Shown: one piece after another, positions 35,762 to 44,296 of the stretch
Layout: every line of letters begins with the position of its first letter
Position numbering within the stretch: the stretch's first letter is position 1
Position numbers and translations under genes: made by a program
Notes under the pieces: model-generated
The model's database searches: none
What the model was told of the DNA's origin: nothing
The model's input: the letters and a program-made list of their open reading frames with translations, nothing else
Assembly (NCBI RefSeq): GCF_030409315.1
Contig: NZ_JAUFPS010000035.1
Coordinates: forward strand, 77,456 to 141,455
Reading direction: 5' to 3'
DNA length: 64,000 bases
From: Mucilaginibacter flavus
Lineage (GTDB): Bacteria; Bacteroidota; Bacteroidia; Sphingobacteriales; Sphingobacteriaceae

Positions 35762-38098
35762 CTACACCTTCTGCGCCATTACTTCCTTCATCACACCGTT
35801 AACTTTTATTTTAACCTTACGTGGCGTAGTTGAGGTAACATTGTAACTGGTTACTTTGCCATCTTTCCATTTAAAATCAACGGTAAAATTACCACGGGCA
35901 CGTAAACCTTTTACTTCGCCGGCGGGTTTCCAGCTATCCGGGATGGCGGGGATGAGGTTGATATAACCTTCATGACTCTGGATCAGCATTTCGGCAATAC
36001 CGGCTGTGGTACCAAAGTTTCCGTCAATCTGGAACGGCGGACCGGCAGATAACAGGTTTGGATAGATACCGCCACCTGCACCATAATTGATACCTGTGCT
36101 GGTGGTTGGTTTCATGATTTCGGTAAACAGTTTATAAGCGCGATTACCATCGTGCAATCTTGCCCAAAACAACAGCTTATAGGCTATCGACCAGCTTGGG
36201 CCGTCATCACCGCGTACATCCAGGGTTTTCTTAGCGGCAGCGGCCAGTTCGGGTGTGCCATCGGCTGTAATTTCTGATGCCGGGTAAACACCATATAAGT
36301 GCGAAATATGCCTGTGATGTTCGTCGGTTTGTTGATAATCTTCCAGCCATTCCTGTATGCGGCCATCTTTGCTGATGATGCCTGCCGGTGGAATTTGTTT
36401 TAGTCTTGCTTCCAAAACTTTTCTGAAATCCGCGTCGACACCAAGCGTTTTAGAGGCGCTGATTACGTTGGTAAATAACTCGCGCATAATCTGGTTATCA
36501 ATGGTTGCGCCAATGCAGATACTGGCGTGGTTACCACTGCCATCGGGCATCATAAAGCTATTCTCTGGCGATGATGATGGCGCTGTTACCATGTAACCAC
36601 TTTTAGGATCTTTCACCAAAATACTGCTGTAAAATTGCGCCGAACCTTTCAATATCGGGTAAATGCTTTTCAGGTAATTTTTATCGTTGGTGAAAGCGTA
36701 ATGATCCCAAATATTGCTGCATAACCAGCCCGAACCCGCTTTGGTTACGCCCCAGGAGGCGCTTTCGCCGGGTTCGGTCCATCCCCATACGTTGGTAATT
36801 ACGTGGGCCACCCAGCCATCGGCATTATAATAAGCCTTAGCGGTTCGTTCGCCGTTTTTTTGCAGACCGCGCACCAGTTCAACCAAAGGCAGGTTCAGTT
36901 CAGACAGGTTAGATACCTCTACCGGGAAATGGTTCATCTGCACGTTAACATCAAGATGGTAATCGCCATTCCAGGGTGTATGCACCTCGTTGGCCCAAAG
37001 CCCTTGCAGGTTTGGTGGTAATAAACCAACTCGCGTACTGCAAATGCTCAGGTAGCGGCCAAACTGATAAAACAATACCGGTAAGCCTTTATCATCCGCG
37101 GGTGCTTTGTGAAAGCTTACCAGGCGTTGATCTGTAGTTTCTTTATCATCGGCACCGCCCAGGTTAATACTTACCCGGTTAAACAGTTTTTGAAACTTAG
37201 CTATGTGCTGCTGCTTTTGCAAAGCGTAAGGTTTATTGAGGGCGGCAGCTAAATTCTGCTCCATTTTAGCTTTAAAGCCCGGACTCCTGAAATCGGTAGT
37301 GGCCGATACGTAAATGATCACTTCGGTAGCATCCTTAATCACCAGGCTATTATCGGTGGTAGTTAATGTACCGCCCGTTAATTTAGCTTTTACGTTGGCT
37401 ATGTATTGCATGCCATTGCCATCCGTGCCATTATCTAAACGACCTTCCATTTGCAGCGTGTTGCCGACAATGCTGGTTTTGGATCGCTCGGCACGATTTA
37501 TACCGATGCTTAAATTCAGCATACGTGGCTTATCTGCCGTAAGGCGAATTATGTCTACATCATCGCCGAAACTGGTAAAATATTCACGTTTGTAGGTTAC
37601 GCCATTAACGGTGTAATTGCTTTTGGCTACGGCATTATCTAATGATAATTCGCGCTGGTAATTTCCAAATTTTGCGGCATCAGCGCCTTTGTAATCAAAG
37701 TCGATATTCAAATCGCCGAGGGTTTGAAAGCAACCCCATTGCCTGCCGCCAGATCCCGGGCCTTTACATACAAAGTCCTTATCAATAAGCGCCTGTGCTT
37801 CCACATTTTTACCTGCCAGTAAAAGCGCTTTAATTTCGGGCAGTTTTTTGTAGGCATCATAATTATTGGCGTCCTGTTCTGAGCCCGACCATAAGGTGAT
37901 ATCATTCAGCACAATTTTTTCATGGGCTACGCCACCGTCGGGCATCATCCCTAAACGGCCATTACCCAGGGGCAGGGTTTCTTCCCAGCGCGATGCCGGT
38001 TTATCATAGTGCAGGGTAAGCGGCTGTTTTTGCGCTAATGCTGCAACCGAGATTAATAAAAACGCCGTTGTAGCGGGTATAAAGCTTTTAAGTTTCAT
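35762..38098 (-). CDS. GH95 family alpha-L-fucosidase or alpha-L-galactosidase (variant active site)
   Basis: The 778-residue exported enzyme shows GH95 hallmarks: ETLPLGNGRLGMM at the N-terminus, GLLPPNLQGLWANE, SSPENSF, and PPFQIDGNFG near the C-terminus. The catalytic Asn-x-Asn element appears as H381-L-D383-V-N385, whereas the paralogue at 44297 has H355-S-N357-I-N359. GH95 enzymes are inverting and use these residues together with a Glu and an Asp. The Asn-to-Asp change may alter specificity, for instance toward alpha-L-galactose, but that is inference. It lies 6 bp after the GH29 gene. Confidence 0.9.
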   Translation of the reverse strand: MKLKSFIPATTAFLLISVAALAQKQPLTLHYDKPASRWEETLPLGNGRLGMMPDGGVAHEKIVLNDITLWSGSEQDANNYDAYKKLPEIKALLLAGKNVEAQALIDKDFVCKGPGSGGRQWGCFQTLGDLNIDFDYKGADAAKFGNYQRELSLDNAVAKSNYTVNGVTYKREYFTSFGDDVDIIRLTADKPRMLNLSIGINRAERSKTSIVGNTLQMEGRLDNGTDGNGMQYIANVKAKLTGGTLTTTDNSLVIKDATEVIIYVSATTDFRSPGFKAKMEQNLAAALNKPYALQKQQHIAKFQKLFNRVSINLGGADDKETTDQRLVSFHKAPADDKGLPVLFYQFGRYLSICSTRVGLLPPNLQGLWANEVHTPWNGDYHLDVNVQMNHFPVEVSNLSELNLPLVELVRGLQKNGERTAKAYYNADGWVAHVITNVWGWTEPGESASWGVTKAGSGWLCSNIWDHYAFTNDKNYLKSIYPILKGSAQFYSSILVKDPKSGYMVTAPSSSPENSFMMPDGSGNHASICIGATIDNQIMRELFTNVISASKTLGVDADFRKVLEARLKQIPPAGIISKDGRIQEWLEDYQQTDEHHRHISHLYGVYPASEITADGTPELAAAAKKTLDVRGDDGPSWSIAYKLLFWARLHDGNRAYKLFTEIMKPTTSTGINYGAGGGIYPNLLSAGPPFQIDGNFGTTAGIAEMLIQSHEGYINLIPAIPDSWKPAGEVKGLRARGNFTVDFKWKDGKVTSYNVTSTTPRKVKIKVNGVMKEVMAQKV

Positions 38099-38104
38099 TT
38101 AAGT

Positions 38105-39397
38105 TTATGATTTTATTACGGGGATGTCTAAAGCGTTCACATCCAGTTCCAGTACAATTACAGAACAATTTTCGTCGGGCAAAGTAGCGGGCAACTCTAT
38201 ATGGTACCCCTTACTATCCGATTTCATGGCAACCACATTACCATTTAAAAAATATGATTTTAAAACTTTGGCATTAGGCAACAGCGGAATATCAAGCGTG
38301 CTATCCTTGCGCTGAAAAACATTGATGTAAATTTTGTTGCCGCTGCGGGTCGCGCCATATTCGGCAGTGGGCACATAGGGGCCGCCTTTGGTACCATAAA
38401 TGGCTTCGCCGTTTTGCTTTAACCAAGTACCCATTTCTTTTAAACGCGCAACCTGCCTTGCCTCCATATGGCCATCCATTGCCGGCCCAACGTTAAACAA
38501 CAGGTTACCATTACCCGATGCAGATGTTACCAGGGTTTGGATACATTGCTTTAATGATTTCATCTGGTCGTTTGGTTTCCAGGCCCATTGGTTGCAAATG
38601 GTGATGCAGCTTTCCCAGGCCTCATCCATATTAAGTTTGCCAATGGTTTGCTCGGGCGTTAAAAAATCGCCCACGGCATCACCACCCAATTTATCGCTTA
38701 TTTTACCCAAACGGTTATTTACAACCACATTAACATTCACGCTTTTAATGTATTCGTAAATCTCTTTGCCATCGGCCTGCGTCCATGGTTTTTCCCAGTA
38801 GCCATCAAACCAAAGCATAAAGGGATGATATTTGGTGATCACCTCTTTCAACTCGTTTTTCATGCGGGTTTTAAAAGCAGTCATATCGCCGGGGCGGGCA
38901 TTTATTTCCGGGTGATGCGGGTTATCAATAGGATAATCCTTATCGTGCCAGTCAAGCACAGTACAATAGATGCAAAAAGTCATCCCCTGGCTTTTGCAGG
39001 CACGGGCCAGTTCGCCAACTATATCACGTTTAAATGGCGATTTGGATACATTATAATCCGAAAACGCGCTTGGCCACAGCAAAAATCCATCGTGGTGTTT
39101 AGCGGTGATTACCAGGTATTTCATACCGGCATCCTTGGCCGCTTTTACCCAGGCATCAGCATTAAATAAGGTAGGATTAAACTCTTTGTACAGGTTATCA
39201 TAATCATCTTCGGACACCTGGTCATTACGGCTCCAGCCAATTTCGGTTCCGCGCTGCGTAACCGGGCCAAAATGAATAAACATCCCAAACCGTTTATCCA
39301 TAAATTCATCAACCGCCGCTTTAGGCGTTTTGAGCTGGCCAAATGTCAAACAGGTGCTTAATAAAAAGGCTGTTATCAGCCCTACTTTTCTTTTCAT
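38105..39397 (-). CDS. GH29 alpha-L-fucosidase
   Basis: The 430-residue exported protein (signal peptide to about TFGQ) has the GH29 barrel: FGMFIHFGPVTQRG (37-50), the AKHHDGF element (99-105), and nucleophile D198 in FMLWFDGYWE. The acid/base is harder to place, as usual in GH29. A C-terminal beta domain follows from about 330. GH29 enzymes are retaining and release alpha-L-fucose from oligosaccharides. With GH95 it gives two complementary fucosidase mechanisms in one locus. It is 6 bp upstream of the GH95 gene and probably co-transcribed with it. Confidence 0.93.
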   Translation of the reverse strand: MKRKVGLITAFLLSTCLTFGQLKTPKAAVDEFMDKRFGMFIHFGPVTQRGTEIGWSRNDQVSEDDYDNLYKEFNPTLFNADAWVKAAKDAGMKYLVITAKHHDGFLLWPSAFSDYNVSKSPFKRDIVGELARACKSQGMTFCIYCTVLDWHDKDYPIDNPHHPEINARPGDMTAFKTRMKNELKEVITKYHPFMLWFDGYWEKPWTQADGKEIYEYIKSVNVNVVVNNRLGKISDKLGGDAVGDFLTPEQTIGKLNMDEAWESCITICNQWAWKPNDQMKSLKQCIQTLVTSASGNGNLLFNVGPAMDGHMEARQVARLKEMGTWLKQNGEAIYGTKGGPYVPTAEYGATRSGNKIYINVFQRKDSTLDIPLLPNAKVLKSYFLNGNVVAMKSDSKGYHIELPATLPDENCSVIVLELDVNALDIPVIKS

Positions 39398-39501
39398 ATA
39401 GTTTAAGTTAGATTAGGTTGATTAAGTTGGATTGAGTTGATTGAGGAGCTGCTTAAATTTATTTAAATACTTCATTTACCCCATTGAACACATACACAGC
39501 C

Positions 39502-39760
39502 GTCATTGCGAGGTACGAAGCAATCCCCGATCCACAGAGTCACCGTGCAAATCCGCTCTGTAATTGGGGGATTGCTTCGTCGTTCCTCCCCCCCATGACA
39601 AGTTGTAAAAAACAAAGAGGGCTGTCAGTCTGAGCCTGTCGAAGACTCGCGCGCAGAGGCCTTCGCCCGCGTGCTTCGACAAGCTCAGCATGACCCCATT
39701 TTTTTTTGATGCTGTCATATCCACTTTCAAAGCCCGCCGGTTTTATTCCTCGCAATGACG
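39502..39760. repeat. Mosaic of two palindromic repeat types
   Basis: The left part has GTCATTGCGAGGTACGAAGC at 39502-39521, shared exactly with 35421, and a degenerate right arm at 39566-39599 with CGCTCTGTA in between. Inserted next to it is a second element with arms at 39624-39644 and 39674-39694 (CTGAGCCTGTCGAAG against CTTCGACAAGCTCAG). CCTCGCAATGACG at 39748-39760 may be the original outer end of the first type, so one repeat may have landed inside another. This explains most of the 428-bp spacer 39398-39825. Confidence 0.75.
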
Positions 39761-39825
39761 ATCTTTTTATCATTTTTAAACAGACTATTATTTGCATAAC
39801 CAAACTATTCAACCACTCAATCAAC

Positions 39826-41760
39826 TCACTTCCCCACAAAAAAATTAACTATTCTACAGGCATTACCTTTACTTTGGTTATTTTTTTTGTCGCTTATTTT
39901 TATTTTAATGGTGTGGTTACCGTTGGGCAGGTTATCGGCCAGCAGGTGATAAACGCCCAGGTGAATCCAGCTGTAAAACTCGGTTAACAGGTCGAGGTCT
40001 TTGTAAGCTCCGCCATCAACCGAATAGGATATGATCCCGGCGTCCGGTCCGGCTACAACAGCTATGCCGGCGGCTGTACCTTTAAACGGCAGGGTTAGTT
40101 CGCTGCCGGGTTGGGTAGCTATCAGCATGGGCACATCAACAAAACCAGGGCGGGTTGAAAGACCATCGCGCGGGTTCCATTTCGGGTCTATGGACCAGCC
40201 CTTACCCAATTGCGCGTTATTAATATTGTAGTAGCTGCCGTTGTTATAGCTGGCTTTATCAATTGGCTTTGGCAGGTTGGTTTTTACCGGTTGTTTATAG
40301 TCTGCCGCAACACATTCCTGCAGCAGGGTTTTCATGGTTTCAAAGTACAGTTCCTGCCCATGATACCAGGGATGAATATCTTTAAAATCATCGGCCCAGG
40401 TTAGCTCCTTGTTTTTGATCTTATCATTTACCTCGAGCGCCAGGTTAACATAAGGCAGGTTGTAATGATCGGCCACTAACTGGTGGTTCAATAATTCGGG
40501 CGATACTTTCCCTTTAGCATAATTGTCCATCTTTTGCGGATCAACAAAGGCCATCATAATCACATCCATCATGGGGTTGCTTAGTTTGGCATGGCGTACA
40601 ATACCTTCCAACGCGCGCACTTGGGTAGTACTATCGGTACCACGATCATTAACGGCAGCTTCTAAAAACATCAGGTCGGTTTTACCGCTATCCAAAATAT
40701 CACGTTGTACCCTAAAGGCATGCGGCAAACTGCCCAGCGATGGGATGCCAGCCGCTATAAAATGGAAATCAGTTTCGGGGTAAGTTTCTTTGAGGTATTT
40801 ACAGATCTTATCGCGCCAGCCGGGATTAAACGTAATAGAACCGCCCAGAAAAGACACGGTAGCTTTCTTTTTAACCGTTACCGCGTAGTAAAAATTATTT
40901 AAGCCGCCCGCGGTTTTAACATAATCGGCATAGGGTAATATTTTTTGAACCGGGTACGAGTTATTGTAAATGAAATCGGCATAATACGCCGGCCTGTCTA
41001 CCGTAAAATGGTGCCCCTGCAACTCCAGCGGACCTTGCGTTATGGGATGAATGCTGATAGGGCCGCCCAGGGCGATATACCGTTTAGCTAAAATATCGCT
41101 ATTCTCGGCAGGTGGGGCAAGTTTGTCTTCCAGGCTAATGGTATGCAAAATTGGCACACGGAAGGATGCCAGGCCTTCCAGGTTATCTATCGGGTTATCA
41201 TTATAAGCTACAGCCTGTTCTTCGGTAAAATGGTAAACCTGTTTCAGCTCGTTCCATGAACCCGCATCGCCAGGGCTTTTTAGTTTACCAGCGGGCCAGC
41301 TTTTAAAATCGCAAACCGGGGTTTCGGCGTAAATACAGGTAACTTTATCGGGGTTTCGTTTTGCCCATGCATAAGCGTATAAGGCTCCCCTGCTTACCGC
41401 CTCAAGCGCTGCTTTAGTAGCAAAGCCGTGTTTACGGGTAAGTTCGGCATAAAAAGCTTCATAGGCGTTCATAGCTGATGGCGCGCCGTATTGGTTATCT
41501 ACATTAATAAAAGCAACATAAAATCCCTTGGCAAGCAGGATATTGTCCATCTCGGTATGCCAATCAGGAAAAGACGTACGCCAAACCCAGGGATTACCAG
41601 GTAGTGGATGCGCAGGTTTAACGTAATAAGCATCATGACCCGCTACACTCATTTGCACCTTTTCAAAACCATTCCAAAGGGTGTTTTTTTCCTGGGCTTT
41701 TACAGATGCAAAACCAAGGGTTAAGAGTAGTAAAATAACAGTGTATTTACGTTTTAACAT
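39826..41760 (-). CDS. Two-domain esterase: alpha/beta-hydrolase fused to SGNH/GDSL hydrolase
   Basis: The 644-residue exported protein (signal peptide to about 22) combines two unrelated esterase folds. Residues 30-270 form an alpha/beta hydrolase with nucleophile elbow AVSRGAL (S123) and a likely catalytic His in LQGHHF (250/251). Residues 300-500 form an SGNH hydrolase with block I FLGGSIT (S308), AAVNDRG (N371) and the C-terminal DIHPWYHG Asp-x-x-His-type block. A C-terminal beta domain (about 510-640) may bind carbohydrate. Such proteins probably remove acetyl or other acyl esters from glycans. Its place among exo-glycosidases supports deacylation of their substrate. Specificity is unknown. 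Confidence 0.82.
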   Translation of the reverse strand: MLKRKYTVILLLLTLGFASVKAQEKNTLWNGFEKVQMSVAGHDAYYVKPAHPLPGNPWVWRTSFPDWHTEMDNILLAKGFYVAFINVDNQYGAPSAMNAYEAFYAELTRKHGFATKAALEAVSRGALYAYAWAKRNPDKVTCIYAETPVCDFKSWPAGKLKSPGDAGSWNELKQVYHFTEEQAVAYNDNPIDNLEGLASFRVPILHTISLEDKLAPPAENSDILAKRYIALGGPISIHPITQGPLELQGHHFTVDRPAYYADFIYNNSYPVQKILPYADYVKTAGGLNNFYYAVTVKKKATVSFLGGSITFNPGWRDKICKYLKETYPETDFHFIAAGIPSLGSLPHAFRVQRDILDSGKTDLMFLEAAVNDRGTDSTTQVRALEGIVRHAKLSNPMMDVIMMAFVDPQKMDNYAKGKVSPELLNHQLVADHYNLPYVNLALEVNDKIKNKELTWADDFKDIHPWYHGQELYFETMKTLLQECVAADYKQPVKTNLPKPIDKASYNNGSYYNINNAQLGKGWSIDPKWNPRDGLSTRPGFVDVPMLIATQPGSELTLPFKGTAAGIAVVAGPDAGIISYSVDGGAYKDLDLLTEFYSWIHLGVYHLLADNLPNGNHTIKIKISDKKNNQSKGNACRIVNFFVGK

Positions 41761-42010
41761 TGACTATTCTATTATTGATAAATGAGCTAATTGGTTTAAT
41801 TTATTGGTGTTTTGCCCCAACAAATATTCCTGAACTATGACATAGCATGGCCCGGGATAGATGTTATAAAAGCGCTTCATTTACCTGAATTTGTTATTAT
41901 TGGTTAGGGTAAATGTATTTGCTTATTGGCTTTCAAAAAATGGATAAAGCCTTTAAAAAGATGGATAATCCGCTGATAATTTATTAATAAGATACGCTCT
42001 GTACTTTGGC

Positions 42011-42165
42011 GACGACTCACCCCGACATCGCTACGCTCGTCTGCCCCTCTCTCCGACTTCGTCGCATAGAGGGGCATGGAATTTTTTGCATTATTTCCCC
42101 TACCCTCTTTGCGGCTTTAGCCGGAGAGAGGGTGGTCCAGCGCAGCGTAGACCGGGTGAGTCGTC
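42011..42165. repeat. Inverted repeat (GACGACTCACCC family)
   Basis: Outer arms GACGACTCACCC at 42011-42022 and GGGTGAGTCGTC at 42154-42165 are exact complements. Inner segments also pair (CTCTCTCCG with CGGAGAGAG; CTACGCT with AGCGTAG). About 155 bp in all. Confidence 0.82.
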
Positions 42166-42234
42166 CCTTGGTTAGTTCATACTATGCTCATAAACCATAT
42201 CAGGGAAATCCGTTTTTCAAACCCAGCTATGCAA

Positions 42235-42376
42235 TTTGGGCTAAGGCCACCTTTATATTTATTTTCTTTAACGGCAATGAGTTAAGAAAATCAACTTTGA
42301 AAGCTATCTGAAAACTCATTGCCGTCCCATTTATGGGGCGGAAAAAAAGCAATAAGCAAAATGGCTTTAGCCCAAA
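42235..42376. repeat. Inverted repeat with outer and inner arms
   Basis: Outer arms TTTGGGCTAAGGCCA (42235-42249) and TGGCTTTAGCCCAAA (42362-42376) differ at one position. Inner arms ACGGCAATGAGTT (42271-42283) and AACTCATTGCCGT (42313-42325) are perfect. It lies just after the GH110 stop. Confidence 0.82.
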
Positions 42377-42415
42377 ATGCGCTATAAAATTCTAAAAGCG
42401 ATTTCCCTGTAAACC

Positions 42416-44293
42416 CTATCTCTTTTCAACACTTATCTTATTATCCGATACCTCCGTATTAACACAATCTTTAAACTTTACTAAATCCTCCGCTTTTTTC
42501 AATGCGTCTGAAAGGTTGAAATAATTACCGGTTACCTTAATGTTTGATGTACTTTTCACCGATACCGCAGTTGAAGCTTGCAACTGAAACCAGTTACGGG
42601 CAACTACAATATTGCTATGCACTTTTTGGGGAGCATCCAAAGTGTTTTCCGGTTCAATAAGCACAACAGGTTCACCACATAAATTAAATTTATTATTGCT
42701 GATGAGCATATTGTTCACCATGCCCGATTCATACCAGCTCGCGGCATCATCGGCTACCGAAATGGCGCTGTTATGGGTACGCAGAAAAACATTGTTTTCG
42801 ATAACAGATTTACGGCGGGTAGTTACCAGCACGCCCCGGGTAGGGATTTGCGCTATGGTATTTTGGTGAATCCAAACTTCGGGCGTCCAGGTTATGTTTT
42901 CGATAACATCTGTCGAATCGGGGCTTTGGCTTACCGCGTTTTTCAACGTAAGCAGGATATCTTTATCATTTACCCGTTTTACTTCTGTTACCACATTTTG
43001 CGCGTATTGCAGCAATGTTTTGGAATGAATAAAGCCTACGCTATCCCCTACCACAAAAGCCTCAAAACCAAAAGTTTGCCCATGCATAAAGCGCAGCAAA
43101 ACCTGGTTAGGTTTTGGCGTTTCAACAATACGCAGGTAGGTACCATGGATATTGACAGCATCATCATTAGCGCCCGATAAATACGAATTGCTGATAATGA
43201 TCTTACCCCTACACCCCGAAAAGTGCAAAATATCTGCCCAGGCCGAGCAGGTGCGACCGGAACCAACCGCGGGTTTTACCAATACAGAATCGAGCGAGAG
43301 ATTTTGACAAAACTGGCTTACCACACCCATGCCGTGCATAAAGTTGATGTGGATATTTTTTAATTGCAGATTTTTGCTGCGCACTAAAAAGATGCCGCTG
43401 CAATCGCGGGTGATATCCCTGCTTTGATAAATAAAATTTTGTACAAAGCCAGGGTTGGTTTTAAAATATACCCGTACCTGGTTTTTACCGGTTTCGGCAT
43501 ACTTTAAGTTGTCCATGCTGATGTCCTTGCGTTGCAATTCGTTGGTTTGCGTATTCAACTCCTGCCACAACCAGATTGGTTTACAACGCCAACCCTCCCC
43601 TTCCCAGGTGAGCAGGCTATCTTTGATGCTGTATTTTGAGTCGGGATGAATTTGCAGATCGGCATAATCAGCACTGGTTTTCAATATCTTTAATTCAGAT
43701 ACTGTAGGGCGTTTATAATCATAAGTAATGCCATGTAAACTAATGTTCTGGCTATGATCAACACAGGTTTCTATCATTTTACCCCGCATCAAAAACTTAG
43801 CGCCGTTGGCTTCAATATCTACATATTGTGAGCTATCAATATAAACCGCTATAGCTTTGGGCGTATAGGCATCATCATTGGTGTTGGTAATAAAAAGCTG
43901 TTTTTTAAAACTTGTTTCGGGGTAAAAATTATAAGTACCCGGCCCAAACATCACTTTCACATGTTTTTCGCTATTGCCATAGCCAACTAAAAATAAAGAC
44001 TCCCTGATATCGCCGCCCCCGGTAATGATAACCCTATCACCGGCGGTTAAGGCAATCCTATTTACATGCGCAAATGTTTTCCAGGCCTTTTGCGGAGTTG
44101 AGCCGGCATTGTTATCATCGCCCTTAACCGGGTTTACGTAATAAGCTGCACTTCCTTTTGAAGCAACCCGTTGGTTAACACCATGGTAACCAACGGCCGA
44201 TTGAGCGGATGCACGCGCATGCCAGGCAAGCATAAAAACAGATAGTAGCAAATAACTGTAGCGCGGAAATGCAGCGCGATAAACTGTAGCCAT
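42416..44293 (-). CDS. GH110-like alpha-1,3-galactosidase (right-handed beta-helix)
   Basis: The 625-residue exported protein has a signal peptide ending near RASAQ and a long parallel beta-helix with repeated N-I-x-V/I turns. The GH110 signature is visible: D354 in WADILHFSGCRGKI and D377/D378 in GANDDAVNIHGTY, with spacings of 23 and 24 residues that agree with the catalytic Asp set described for GH110, as I recall it. GH110 enzymes are inverting and remove terminal alpha-1,3-galactose, in one subfamily only when fucose is attached (blood group B type). Its start lies 3 bp after the GH95 stop, which suggests joint action on a galactosylated, fucosylated branch. Confidence 0.85.
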   Translation of the reverse strand: MATVYRAAFPRYSYLLLSVFMLAWHARASAQSAVGYHGVNQRVASKGSAAYYVNPVKGDDNNAGSTPQKAWKTFAHVNRIALTAGDRVIITGGGDIRESLFLVGYGNSEKHVKVMFGPGTYNFYPETSFKKQLFITNTNDDAYTPKAIAVYIDSSQYVDIEANGAKFLMRGKMIETCVDHSQNISLHGITYDYKRPTVSELKILKTSADYADLQIHPDSKYSIKDSLLTWEGEGWRCKPIWLWQELNTQTNELQRKDISMDNLKYAETGKNQVRVYFKTNPGFVQNFIYQSRDITRDCSGIFLVRSKNLQLKNIHINFMHGMGVVSQFCQNLSLDSVLVKPAVGSGRTCSAWADILHFSGCRGKIIISNSYLSGANDDAVNIHGTYLRIVETPKPNQVLLRFMHGQTFGFEAFVVGDSVGFIHSKTLLQYAQNVVTEVKRVNDKDILLTLKNAVSQSPDSTDVIENITWTPEVWIHQNTIAQIPTRGVLVTTRRKSVIENNVFLRTHNSAISVADDAASWYESGMVNNMLISNNKFNLCGEPVVLIEPENTLDAPQKVHSNIVVARNWFQLQASTAVSVKSTSNIKVTGNYFNLSDALKKAEDLVKFKDCVNTEVSDNKISVEKR

Positions 44294-44296
44294 TAT

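Larger units (their letters stand above)
41761..42415. other. 655-bp spacer with two long inverted repeats
   Basis: The first part (41761-42005) is AT-rich and should hold the esterase promoter; I could not place it. The rest is occupied by two repeat elements listed separately. A 101-codon plus-strand frame across them is a by-product of the repeats. Confidence 0.5.

Noticed and set aside
42006..42311. 101-codon plus-strand frame
   Set aside because: It is contained in two inverted repeats between genes.
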